This document shows positions 44,614 to 54,906 of a stretch of DNA of 64,000 nt, one piece after another (the stretch's first letter is position 1; each line of letters begins with the position of its first letter). The stretch comes from Brachypterus glaber (lineage: Eukaryota > Arthropoda > Insecta > Coleoptera > Kateretidae), in assembly GCA_958510825.1 (NCBI GenBank), contig OY294048.1, positions 30,841,026-30,905,025 of the forward strand, read 5' to 3'. A program made the translations under genes and the position numbers. The notes beneath the pieces were generated by a model. The model worked only from the letters and a program-made list of their open reading frames with translations, was not told the DNA's origin and searched no databases.

Positions 44614-46730
44614 TGTACCGTAATTAATACGTTCACTCCCAACGGCTAGTTTTGACAGCGGAGCAATGGGTATGGGCAAGGGAAAAATAGAAAGAATTGA
44701 TTAATGTTGTTAGGGGCGCCAGTTACTTTAGCTTTTACTCCTTTAGGTAAGTAACAACCTAGTGTAAATACTTAAGCTTTTCAGTTTGAGAAAATATAAC
44801 CCCTAAATAAAATAAGATAATTCATTTGAGAAATTTATTATAAATAAACTTAATGAAAGCACAACAAGTAATGTATTAATATATATAAAAAATATGTGTA
44901 ATTATATTAAGATATAATTAAAGAAATCTTAATAAAAATTACTAAATTCAGAAATCATTCGACTTAAATGTATAAAGAAAACATGAAGTTCAGCAAGCAC
45001 CAAGAAATGTATGTAAACAACAATCATTTCTTGCAGTGTATAAAAGTCATGCTTAAATTAGAAATCATTTAATCAAAAGTATGATATTTAATAATTAATA
45101 AATGAGATTAAATGTTTTTAAAAAAATAAGTACCTAAAAATGAACAAAAGCCAGAAGGGCATATAGTATTAATCAATACTATATCAGATCTGATAAAGTT
45201 TACAGTTATAAGAATATTGAAATAAAAGAATTTAAAAATATGAAATATTGCTTTCAAAAGTTTTCAGAATGAGTACTTAGCTGGTTTCTGCAAAATCCAT
45301 GAGGTATGAATTCCATCGTCTCCATCTGTACAAGTCTCCTCTATGCTGATGAATTCATTTCTCAAATGAAAGAAAAAAAAATATAGGCTGTCCCATCTAC
45401 TTTGGAAAAATCATCTTCCAGGATAAAATGTACGATTGAAAATGTTGTCCGGGATAAAATATACTTTTGAAAATTATGTCCAATATAAAATTGTCTGCTA
45501 GACGGTCATATAGAATTTATCTATGCCGAAAAATACAGAACCATGTTCCAACAGAACATCACTCCATGCGGAGAACTTGTATATCAAATATACCAAAATA
45601 AACTTCAACTTAAATTAATGTAATTCCATATTAATGGTATAGAAATGGTGAGTAATTAATGGTAATTAATTAATGGTCTAGTAATGTAGTAATAATGGTG
45701 CTTAATTAATGGTGCTAAAACAATAATTATATCTCAGAAATATTCTAAGAAACAGAAAAACGTAACTTACATGTCATTCTAAGTCTTCGATGTCCATCGA
45801 AACGTTATAAATGCATTATTGTAGAAAATAACAGTTATAATATCTTCCGCATTGTTTAAATATTCATTTTCACTAACTTTAAATAAAAATACATGAAGGA
45901 TTACTTCGATGATTACAGAAAATAAACACTCGTCAAAATGACACCACCATTGTATTCGAGTTGCATCAAGAAGGAGCGAAAATCGACCTTATCAACCGGT
46001 ATGAACCCTTCAGGTAAATAAAATCCTATTTCTGAACTATTAGCGACATCTATGCAAGTCATTATCAACTACAGTTTTACCGTATAGGATTCCTAATAAA
46101 GGTAACTGAAACGACACCAAAAATAATAACTAATTAAAAGAATGTTTCCTAATAAATCCGTATTAGTGATATTTAACCTCAAAATATTACTCTAAGAATC
46201 AAATATAAACAATACTTATTGTTTATCAGCAAAACTAATAAAAATACGAACAGAATACTAAGTGTCCTGTGAACTAAGTATAAACAAAATACTGAATCTA
46301 AGTGAGCAGTTCCAGCAAACTATTTTCAACAAATTCTAGATTATCCCGAAGGAATAATCATACGAAACTTTCCAGGAGAAACAAGCTACAGATGAAAGCC
46401 AGTGAAATCCAACCCTCAATAGACTCTGAAACATATAAAAACCAGGTAAGTCCATAGACTAATGCACTATAGAGAAATAAGTCATATGATTCTTTATTAT
46501 TAAAAATCATATTCTAATTATGTTTTCCTTATGTTATTTTCAGGTAGAACTATGGAATAGAGACTCATATGGTTAGAATTCAGTTCCTGCTACAAAATAG
46601 TCCCAGATACAAAATAGTTCTGTACGTACGTAACTATTTATATACAAAATAAACATAAATTATAACGTAAGTAAACGAATAGTTTAATTAACCCTTGCTA
46701 TATTACAAAGTGACGATTTATATCGTTACA
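44614..46730 (-). repeat. 3' LTR (2117 bp)
   Basis: It begins TGTAACGATATAAATCG and ends ACGGTACA on the minus strand, with TG...CA ends. It differs from the other LTR by about four substitutions, a 12-base insertion (TATGGGCAAGGG, near 44670) and a 5-base insertion near 45552. LTRs carry promoter and polyadenylation signals; I did not place U3/R/U5 limits. Confidence 0.95.
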
Positions 46731-46746
46731 CATGCCCCCTCCAAAA
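46731..46746 (-). promoter_or_regulatory. Polypurine tract
   Basis: Immediately upstream of the 3' LTR the minus strand reads TTTGGAGGGGGCATG. Such a purine run primes plus-strand DNA synthesis in LTR elements. The position fits exactly. Confidence 0.7.
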
Positions 46747-46985
46747 ATAATAAAAATATTTAATATACAAAAAATATTTTTATACCAAACTCTATAACTA
46801 TTTAACTTAAATAGCTAAAATATATACTATATTTTCTTTAATAAATCAACAAAAAATACAATACTTTATGTAAATCATTTGAAATACTACTTGATAATTA
46901 ACAATAGCTAAGCTTGATAACTTGTATCATTCGCCTACTCTTATGTAGAACATAATTTTGGGACTTTATCGGTGTGTGTCATAAA

Positions 46986-47037
46986 CAGGTAATTGTCATA
47001 ATCAGGTAATTGTCATAATCAGGTAATTGTCATAATT
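46986..47037. repeat. 17-bp tandem repeat, three copies
   Basis: CAGGTAATTGTCATAAT is repeated three times in the 3' untranslated part of the retrotransposon, between integrase and the 3' LTR. Confidence 0.9.
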
Positions 47038-47256
47038 AATTTTGTTTTTCTTTTTAGCTAAGTTTTATCAAGATAAAAAAAATAGAAATAAGACTTGACT
47101 ACGCGCATCAGAATCCTCTTCTACAAAAAATATATTTATATATTTTTTTTTTTACTATATACAAAAGTTTTGTATTTTTTAAATGTTTTTAATACATTGA
47201 TATTTTTTAAATATCATTCCGAATGATACTAAGAATATATTCTTATTTAATCAAAT

Positions 47257-48795
47257 CTAGCCAACTGAAATGTCACTATTCGATCCAAAATATTTCTTTA
47301 GATCTTTAACATGCCAGTCGCCTCTATGACCATCTGCATTTTCCAAAAGATACACTAACTTTGACTTTTTCGCAACAACTTTGCAAAGTATGTACTTTGG
47401 AGCAAGTTTTGCAGCAAAACTTTTACTAGCATCTGAGAGTACTTTGTTTCGTCTCCAAACTTTTTCACCTATATCAAAATTTACTTCACGCTTGCGCAAA
47501 TCATAAGTACGCTTATTACGTTCATAAGCTTCATGTAAATATTTCTTTACATCAATAAAAATCTCTTTAAGATTTCCCAAGTCTTGGCTATACGAGTCTC
47601 TGTCACAAGGTTCTAATTTAACACCATCAGTTGATGTCATTTTGCCATAATAAGTTCCTGTGATAGGTACATTCCTCCCAAAATTAAGAAATGCCGGCGT
47701 ATACCCCGTAACTTCATTTACAGACGTTCGTAAAGCTAGACCTATTTTTGCTAAATTTTTACACCATTCTTTTTGATTATCTTTTATATATGATCTTATA
47801 GCAGTAGAAATTGTGCGATGTTGCCTTTCCGTCGGATTATTTTGACTATGGTAAAGTGCATTAAACCAAATTTTCTGTACATTATATTCATCTGCTAATT
47901 TTTTAAAAACTTTACCAGCAAATTGTTTTCCATTATCGACAATTAAAAATTGACAGACTCCGTAAACTAAAAAAACTTCATTCTCAATGAATTTACATAT
48001 TGCATTTGCAGTAGCTTCCCTTAAAGGATATAATAATGTATACTTTGTAAACCAGTCTGACACAACTAAAAGATAACAAAAACCTTTAGAACTTCTGGGA
48101 AATGGTCCCTGCAAATCACATGAAATAAGTTGCCACGGATAATTTACTTCTTTTTCACGACCCATCAATCCAAAACGTGCAGAATTACTAACTTTTTGTG
48201 ATTGACAAATATTACAACATCTTACATACTTTAAAATATCTTTACGCATTTTTGGCCAAAAATATGTTTCTGAAATTCTATGAAAAGTTTTAAAAAATCC
48301 CATATGAGAAGCTAATACATCGTCATGACATTCTTTTAGTACTTGTTTACGACATTTTTGAGGCACTAACAATTTCCACTCTATAATATTACTTTTTACT
48401 TTTGTCTTGGTCGGTATGAACTTATAAATATTATCATCAATAACTTTAAATTGCGGATATGAATCTGGACTCTTAACAATTTTTTCCCTCAACTGAATAT
48501 AATATTTATCACTATTATAATCATTTACATTAAAATTAATTAAATTTACATCTGGAAAAATTGATTTTTCTGGTTCTATTCTATCAAAAGCTCTGGATAA
48601 CCCATCAGCTACTACATTTAATTTACCTCTACGATATACAATATCCATATCATATTGCTGTAATTTTAATGACCATCTAGCCAAGCGACCAGAGGGATCT
48701 TTCATATTACTCAAATATTTTAATGAAGAATGATCTGTAATTACTGTGAATTTAACACCTTCAATATATGGTCTAAACCTATCTATAGCAAACAA
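47257..48795 (-). CDS. pol: pol part 2: RNase H end and integrase
   Basis: These 512 codons carry the downstream part of pol, separated from part 1 by a single-base frameshift. Residues 1-70 are the end of RNase H (TDHSSLKYL at 20-28, ADGLSR at 63-68). The integrase zinc finger has H157, H164, C194 and C197. The catalytic triad is D227 (CDLQGPFP), D287 (VDNGKQF) and E323 (NPTERQHR), a D-x59-D-x35-E spacing that matches active integrases. The C-terminal GPY/F-type module is represented by VWRRN (446-450) and LAPKYI (464-469), without the GPY residues themselves. Codons before the first Met remain open up to the frameshift, so that Met is not a real start. The product would insert the cDNA into the genome. 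Confidence 0.93.
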   Translation of the reverse strand: MFAIDRFRPYIEGVKFTVITDHSSLKYLSNMKDPSGRLARWSLKLQQYDMDIVYRRGKLNVVADGLSRAFDRIEPEKSIFPDVNLINFNVNDYNSDKYYIQLREKIVKSPDSYPQFKVIDDNIYKFIPTKTKVKSNIIEWKLLVPQKCRKQVLKECHDDVLASHMGFFKTFHRISETYFWPKMRKDILKYVRCCNICQSQKVSNSARFGLMGREKEVNYPWQLISCDLQGPFPRSSKGFCYLLVVSDWFTKYTLLYPLREATANAICKFIENEVFLVYGVCQFLIVDNGKQFAGKVFKKLADEYNVQKIWFNALYHSQNNPTERQHRTISTAIRSYIKDNQKEWCKNLAKIGLALRTSVNEVTGYTPAFLNFGRNVPITGTYYGKMTSTDGVKLEPCDRDSYSQDLGNLKEIFIDVKKYLHEAYERNKRTYDLRKREVNFDIGEKVWRRNKVLSDASKSFAAKLAPKYILCKVVAKKSKLVYLLENADGHRGDWHVKDLKKYFGSNSDISVG

Positions 48796-48845
48796 AACAG
48801 CTAAACATTCCTTTTCACCTACAGAATATTTTATTTCACTACGTG

Positions 48846-50687
48846 TTAAGCTCTACTAGCATAAGCTATTACTTTTTCTTGACCATCTTGCGTTTGTGTT
48901 AATATGGAACCGAGGCCAACTAAAGAAGCATCACATTGTATAACAAATGGTAAAGAAAAATTGGGACTTGCTAAAGCTGGAGCATTTATTAAAGATTCCT
49001 TCAACAATAAAAAAGCTTTTTCTGCATCAGTATTCCAACTAATGGCTTGTTTTTTACCTTTGCCTTTTAAAAGTGAATTTAATGGACTAACAATTGTTGA
49101 AAAATTCCTAACAAATCTACGATACCACGAAGCTACACCTAAAAATCGTTTTATTTCTGTACTATTTGTTGGTCTAGGATAGTTTATTATTGCTTCTACT
49201 TTTTGAGGATCGGTTCTTAAACCAAAATTATCAATTACAAAACCTAAATACTTAAGTGATTTTCTAAAAAATTTACTTTTTTCAAAATTGATTGTAAGAT
49301 TAGCAGATTTTAATTTTTCATGTACTATTTGAAGTAATTTAATATGTTCCTCAAAAGTTTTTGATACTATTATAATGTCGTCAATATAAACAAATATATT
49401 TGGATAAAAGGAGAAAGGAAAAAGTTTATCCATTAATCTTTGCTGACTTTGTGTTCCATTTTTGAGTCCATAACACATTACATTAAATTCAAATAGTCCC
49501 CTACCAGGTACGGAAAATGCAGTTTTTTCTTTAGCAGTTTTTGTAAGTGGAATCTGCCAAAAAGCATTTTTTAAATCTATACTTGATATATATTTTGCAT
49601 CGCCTAATAAACTTAAAATGGAGTCTATCCTTGGTAAAGGATGTGAATCACCTTTTGTAATAGAATTTAATTTACGTCCATCAAAACAAAAACGGTATGT
49701 ACCATTAGCTTTTTTTACTAATAAAACTGGTGAATTAAAATCAGAATAAGATGGTGAAACTATATCATCTTTTAACATTTTATCTAACTCTTTATGTAAA
49801 ATTTCTATTAAATAAGGTGACAAAGGATATTGACGCATTTTAAAAGGTTTATTATTTCCTGTATCTATATCATGTTCTATTAAATTTGTTCTACCTATTT
49901 TTTCGCTATATAATTCTTTAAATAAACTAACAAATTTATCTGCTAATTTTTTCTGTTCGTCTGTCAAGTCACATAAGCCTACTGAATTATCTTTATTTAT
50001 ATCCTGACTATCACTGTTATTACTGATCACATTCAATTTATTAATTTTATTATTCCAAGATTCATCAGAAAAATCCAGAGTCATAGAAAACAATTGTAAA
50101 AAATTCACACCAAAAATAAAATTTGTTTCCAAAGAAGGAACAACCAAGACTTGTAAAATCTTAACTTCATTATCTACTTTAATAGGTAAATAAACAACAC
50201 CAGTTACTAACTGTTTAGATTTATCAGCTGTAGTAACATGCGGTATAAGACATTTATCAATTTTTAAATTAAATTTCTCTAAAATTTTAATCGCGTGACC
50301 ACCAGCCACTGAACAATTTGCACCTGTATCAATCAAAGCTGTTATATTTTTATCAAAAATATTTACTTTAATATATGGACGGTTATCTCTAGGTAATTTA
50401 ATAAAAGAATTTTTATTAATTACAGACAAACTATACGGTTTATAAAAATTTTTAACTTTATCCAACCAATCTTTCCATTCATTCAAATAAAAGCGTTTAT
50501 TTGTTTCTGTTACACTTGATTTTTGTAAAGAATTGATATTATTTTTATTATAATAAATGTTTTTACAAAAAATAGTTTTGTTATCCTTTTTTATCTGACT
50601 GTCATTATTATTTTTAGCCTTTTTATTAAGTGAATGCCGACTAAAATCATCCACTTTCCTATTTAGTTTTTTGTACAGGAAGGGCAA
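48846..50687 (-). CDS. pol: pol part 1: protease, RT, RNase H start
   Basis: 613 codons in the -1 frame relative to gag, overlapping it by 25 bases. An aspartic protease carries the active-site D120-T-G-A. The RT domain (about 265-540) includes FDGRKLNSITK, the first catalytic Asp in SSIDLKNAFWQIPL (D371) and the YIDD box (434-437). RNase H begins with D586 in FVIQCDAS and stops after AYASRA. The stop at 48846-48848 follows loss of one base in a short A run on the plus strand (48848-48849); the frame continues one register over in part 2. The first codon reported is TTG; translation is expected from gag frameshifting, not a start codon. The lesion could be a real mutation or a homopolymer sequencing error. 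Confidence 0.93.
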   Translation of the reverse strand: MPFLYKKLNRKVDDFSRHSLNKKAKNNNDSQIKKDNKTIFCKNIYYNKNNINSLQKSSVTETNKRFYLNEWKDWLDKVKNFYKPYSLSVINKNSFIKLPRDNRPYIKVNIFDKNITALIDTGANCSVAGGHAIKILEKFNLKIDKCLIPHVTTADKSKQLVTGVVYLPIKVDNEVKILQVLVVPSLETNFIFGVNFLQLFSMTLDFSDESWNNKINKLNVISNNSDSQDINKDNSVGLCDLTDEQKKLADKFVSLFKELYSEKIGRTNLIEHDIDTGNNKPFKMRQYPLSPYLIEILHKELDKMLKDDIVSPSYSDFNSPVLLVKKANGTYRFCFDGRKLNSITKGDSHPLPRIDSILSLLGDAKYISSIDLKNAFWQIPLTKTAKEKTAFSVPGRGLFEFNVMCYGLKNGTQSQQRLMDKLFPFSFYPNIFVYIDDIIIVSKTFEEHIKLLQIVHEKLKSANLTINFEKSKFFRKSLKYLGFVIDNFGLRTDPQKVEAIINYPRPTNSTEIKRFLGVASWYRRFVRNFSTIVSPLNSLLKGKGKKQAISWNTDAEKAFLLLKESLINAPALASPNFSLPFVIQCDASLVGLGSILTQTQDGQEKVIAYASRA

Positions 50688-52066
50688 TTTTTAAAAACTA
50701 CATCTTTATATCCACATTTATAACAAAACTTTGTTCTTTTAGCTAAACATTTGCTAAAAATATGATTTGGTTGGTTGCAGTTATAACAAATTACTTGTCT
50801 ACTTTTATTATTACTACTATTCTGTGTATTATTAAAGCTTTGATTGGTACTATGACTAATTTGAGAAACTTGACTACTATTACATACTGAACTTTGACGA
50901 GTAGAGGAAGATGGGGTAAGTTTGGACACTGTGGTATTATGACTACAATTACATTTACTACTAAAATTTTGACTTATATCCGAACTTAGGACATTTACTT
51001 TATTAACTGCTATATTTTTTGCCACACTTTTACCTGCTATGCTCTTTTGTTTTAATTGATAAGCTTCATCTATTCTTTTACAACTGTCCTTTAAATCTTC
51101 TAAATCATTTATTTCTATAAGTGATAATGGTGTAAAATAATGTGGTAATATTCTTTCTCTAATCGTCTTAAGTCTAGTATATAAACTTGCAGCATGAATT
51201 AAACGTTTAAACAAGGTTTCCATAGCACCTATAAAAATTGCGATAGATTCATCGGGATTTTGATATCTAGAACGGATATCATCCCATGTTCTATCATCTA
51301 TGTTAGCTGGAAGAAAATCTTTTTTTAATGCTTGAATTATTTGAGACCACGAATTTAAATTATCTTTAATTGAGAGAAACCATGACAATGCTGGTTCTTT
51401 GAATAAGTCATATGCGGATTTAAATAACATTTCGTCTGTAACATTTCTACTTATTTTCATATATTCAACTTGCTCAATAAAATTTAAAACATTAGACTTT
51501 CCATCAAAATTAATATTCCATTTATAAACTGGTACTGATTTTAAATAATCATTATCTTTTTTACTAGAAACATTAGGACTAAACTGTGTACTATTATGTA
51601 ATGAAATATTATTATTTACTTGAGTAAGATCTGAATTTTTACCAGATTTTTCATAAAGATCTAAAATATCTGCTTCTATTTCTAAACAAGTAGCTTTAGT
51701 TATTTCTAAAAATTGAATACGTCTAACTTTATTTTCTTCTACTTCAGGAAAACGTTGCAGACGATTTGTTACATGTACTAAATAAGTTTTTAATTTTCTT
51801 AAATCAGCTAAACTATAATCACCATGATATTCTACAATTTCTGAAGATATACTATCTAAAATTCTATTAATATTTTCCACTTCACTGTTAAAATTAAAAG
51901 TCGGATCTACATATTTTACTTTAGGATCTTCCCTAGCTATGGCTCTACCTAAAACTTTAATTCTAGATGCTCTATTATTTTTTGCTGTTAAATGTCTTAT
52001 ACGAAGTTCATAATTTACCATTTCTGCAGTCAAAAATCTAATTTCCATTTTATCTAAATCTTCCAT
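50663..52066 (-). CDS. gag: gag (capsid/nucleocapsid)
   Basis: 467 codons beginning with ATG at 52066, after a ~600-base leader. Residues ~180-300 have the retrotransposon capsid pattern (YKWNINFDGKSN, SWFLSIKDNLNSW, LKKDFLPANIDDRTW). A Ser/Asn-rich linker follows. The C terminus has a CCHC knuckle, CYNCNQPNHIFSKC (427-440), and a second, unusual one, CYKCGYKDVVFKNC (448-461), in which the His position is not His. Gag packages element RNA into particles. The last codons ACA AAA AAC followed by TAA contain the slippery site. The frame is intact. Confidence 0.93.
   Translation of the reverse strand: MEDLDKMEIRFLTAEMVNYELRIRHLTAKNNRASRIKVLGRAIAREDPKVKYVDPTFNFNSEVENINRILDSISSEIVEYHGDYSLADLRKLKTYLVHVTNRLQRFPEVEENKVRRIQFLEITKATCLEIEADILDLYEKSGKNSDLTQVNNNISLHNSTQFSPNVSSKKDNDYLKSVPVYKWNINFDGKSNVLNFIEQVEYMKISRNVTDEMLFKSAYDLFKEPALSWFLSIKDNLNSWSQIIQALKKDFLPANIDDRTWDDIRSRYQNPDESIAIFIGAMETLFKRLIHAASLYTRLKTIRERILPHYFTPLSLIEINDLEDLKDSCKRIDEAYQLKQKSIAGKSVAKNIAVNKVNVLSSDISQNFSSKCNCSHNTTVSKLTPSSSTRQSSVCNSSQVSQISHSTNQSFNNTQNSSNNKSRQVICYNCNQPNHIFSKCLAKRTKFCYKCGYKDVVFKNCPSCTKN
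50666..50672 (-). promoter_or_regulatory. -1 frameshift slippery heptamer A AAA AAC
   Basis: On the minus strand the last sense codons of gag contain A AAA AAC in the correct phase, directly followed by the TAA stop. A -1 slip enters the pol frame. The same heptamer is a known retroviral gag-pro slippery site. No strong downstream stem was evident by eye; TTTTAG/CTAAAA could form a weak one. Confidence 0.85.
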
Positions 52067-52649
52067 TTTGAATAATTATTTTCAAAATTTAAATTCAATT
52101 TACTCAAAATATTTATTTTATAATAAAATATTTATACTGTACCACAAATTATTTTTTTTTTGTGTACACTGCTCAACAAAGTTTTTGCAACTTTGGAAAA
52201 TTTCCCAAATATGTCAAAAAAATACTAAATTATTATTTATCTCAATTGGACAAATTAATAATTATAAATAGTCTCCAAAACTACAAAATTAGCTAATATT
52301 TATTTATATCCTTCGCATAAATAAATACCCTATTATCCATTTATTTCTATTGAATAAACGATAATTTCTAGAAAAACTGAACCCACGCCAAAATTTCTCT
52401 ATTCTATGTTATTCCATAAAATTCAGAATAAACATAAAAAAACACATATCTGATATATCTTATCAGATTAACTCTAATTTGACTTAATTTTCAACAAAAA
52501 ATATTTTATTCAACAGTTATATGTAGTTTTTCTCAAAATGAACTTTAAGTTACACTGAAAAAAAATAAGCTTTAGATTTTTATAAAAAATACACTGAGAA
52601 AAATGGAGTAAAATTAAAAAAAAAAACAAGTGTTCTATCTATCCAAATA
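52067..52649 (-). other. Untranslated leader of the retrotransposon
   Basis: A-rich sequence between the primer binding site and the gag ATG. It would contain the packaging signal. A 67-codon frame on the opposite strand is a shadow. Confidence 0.7.
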
Positions 52650-52667
52650 CCACGTTCTTGGGCGCCA
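52650..52667 (-). promoter_or_regulatory. Primer binding site, tRNA-Lys-like
   Basis: Seven bases after the 5' LTR the minus strand reads TGGCGCCCAAGAACGTGG. The first ten bases fit the complement of the 3' end of tRNA-Lys(CUU) as I remember it; after three extra bases (GAA) the match CGTGG resumes. Confidence 0.65.
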
Positions 52668-52674
52668 ATATTAG

Positions 52675-54774
52675 TGTACCGTAATTAATACGTTCACTGC
52701 CAACGGCTAGTTTTGACAGCGGAGCAATGGGAAAAATAGAAAGAATTGATTAATGTTGTTAGGGGCGCCAGTTACTTTAGCTTTTACTCCTTTAGGTAAG
52801 TAACAACCTAGTGTAAATACTTAAGCTTTTCAGTTTGAGAAAATATAACCCCTAAATAAAATAAGATAATTCATTTGAGAAATTTATTATAAATAAACTT
52901 AATGAAAGCACAACAAGTAATGTATTAATATATATAAAAAATATGTGTAATTATATTAAGATATAATTAAAGAAATCTTAATAAAAATTACTAAATTCAG
53001 AAATCATTCGACTTAAATGTATAAAGAAAACATGAAGTTCAGCAAGCACCAAGAAATGTATGTAAACAACAATCATTTCTTGCAGTGTATAAAAGTCATG
53101 CTTAAATTAGAAATCATTTAATCAAAAGTATGATATTTAATAATTAATAAATGAGATTAAATGTTTTTAAAAAAATAAGTACCTAAAAATGAACAAAAGC
53201 CAGAAGGGCATATAGTATTAATCAATACTATATCAGATCTGATAAAGTTTACAGTTATAAGAATATTGAAATAAAATAATTTAAAAATATGAAATATTGC
53301 TTTCAAAAGTTTTCAGAATGAGTACTTAGCTGGTTTCTGCAAAATCCATGAGGTATGAATTCCATCGTCTCCATCTGTACAAGTCTCCCCTATGCTGATG
53401 AATTCATTTCTCAAATGAAAGAAAAAAAAATATAGGCTGTCCCATCTACTTTGGAAAAATCATCTTCCAGGATAAAATGTACGATTGAAAATGTTGTCCG
53501 GGATAAAATATACTTTTGAAAATTATGTCCAATATAAAATTGTCTGCTAGACGGTCATATAGAATTTATCTATGCCGAAAAATACAGAACCATGTTCCAA
53601 CATCACTCCATGCGGAGAACTTGTATATCAAATATACCAAAATAAACTTCAACTTAAATTAATGTAATTCCATATTAATGGTATAGAAATGGTGAGTAAT
53701 TAATGGTAATTAATTAATGGTCTAGTAATGTAGTAATAATGGTGCTTAATTAATGGTGCTAAAACAATAATTATATCTCAGAAATATTCTAAGAAACAGA
53801 AAAACGTAACTTACATGTCATTCTAAGTCTTCGATGTCCATCGAAACGTTATAAATGCATTATTGTAGAAAATAACAGTTATAATATCTTCCGCATTGTT
53901 TAAATATTCATTTTCACTAACTTTAAATAAAAATACATGAAGGATTACTTCGATGATTACAGAAAATAAACACTCGTCAAAATGACACCACCATTGTATT
54001 CGAGTTGCATCAAGAAGGAGCGAAAATCGACCTTATCAACCGGTATGAACCCTTCAGGTAAATAAAATCCTATTTCTGAACTATTAGCGACATCTATGCA
54101 AGTCATTATCAACTACAGTTTTACCGTATAGGATTCCTAATAAAGGTAACTGAAACGACACCAAAAATAATAACTAATTAAAAGAATGTTTCCTAATAAA
54201 TCCGTATTAGTGATATTTAACCTCAAAATATTACTCTAAGAAACAAATATAAACAATACTTATTGTTTATCAGCAAAACTAATAAAAATACGAACAGAAT
54301 ACTAAGTGTCCTGTGAACTAAGTATAAACAAAATACTGAATCTAAGTGAGCAGTTCCAGCAAACTATTTTCAACAAATTCTAGATTATCCCGAAGGAATA
54401 ATCATACGAAACTTTCCAGGAGAAACAAGCTACAGATGAAAGCCAGTGAAATCCAACCCTCAATAGACTCTGAAACATATAAAAACCAGGTAAGTCCATA
54501 GACTAATGCACTATAGAGAAATAAGTCATATGATTCTTTATTATTAAAAATCATATTCTAATTATGTTTTCCTTATGTTATTTTCAGGTAGAACTATGGA
54601 ATAGAGACTCATATGGTTAGAATTCAGTTCCTGCTACAAAATAGTCCCAGATACAAAATAGTTCTGTACGTACGTAACTATTTATATACAAAATAAACAT
54701 AAATTATAACGTAAGTAAACGAATAGTTTAATTAACCCTTGCTATATTACAAAGTGACGATTTATATCGTTACA
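52675..54774 (-). repeat. 5' LTR (2100 bp)
   Basis: TG...CA ends, nearly identical to the 3' LTR. This is the promoter-bearing copy in the element's orientation. Confidence 0.95.
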
Positions 54775-54780
54775 ATATCA

Positions 54781-54906
54781 TAAGTGCATGTTGAATTATC
54801 GATAATTTTTTAACTGTATTAAAAAAAATTGCTTGGCAATTTCCTTAAGCAAAATGTTTTTTTATATACAGTAAAAAAATTATGTATAATTCAACATGCA
54901 CGAATG
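54781..54906. repeat. Hairpin MITE adjoining the retrotransposon
   Basis: AAGTGCATGTTGAATTATCG, then ATAATTTTTTAACTGTAT is mirrored by ATACAGTAAAAAAATTATG, then TATAATTCAACATGCACG. The loop is ~35 bases. It begins two bases after the retrotransposon's target duplication. Confidence 0.75.

Larger units (their letters stand above)
44614..54774 (-). mobile_element. Ty3/gypsy LTR retrotransposon, nearly intact
   Basis: A 10.16-kb element on the minus strand, flanked by the 4-bp duplication ATAT (44610-44613 and 54775-54778). In reading order it contains the 5' LTR (52675-54774), primer binding site, ~600-base leader, gag, pol (protease, RT, RNase H, integrase), a ~520-base 3' untranslated region, a purine tract and the 3' LTR (44614-46730). 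No env-like frame is present. Domain order RT-RNase H-integrase places it in Ty3/gypsy (Metaviridae). The integrase C terminus (WRRN, SDASK, LAPKY) recalls Osvaldo/Ulysses-type insect elements, from memory and unverified. One frameshift in pol is the only visible lesion. Confidence 0.95.

Noticed and set aside
46731..47256. Possible env gene of the retrotransposon
   Set aside because: Only ~520 bases, with stops in all frames and a simple tandem repeat; it is the 3' untranslated region.
48904..49182. 92-codon plus-strand frame opposite pol
   Set aside because: It lies entirely antisense to the RT/RNase H coding region, whose motifs are unmistakable; a shadow frame.
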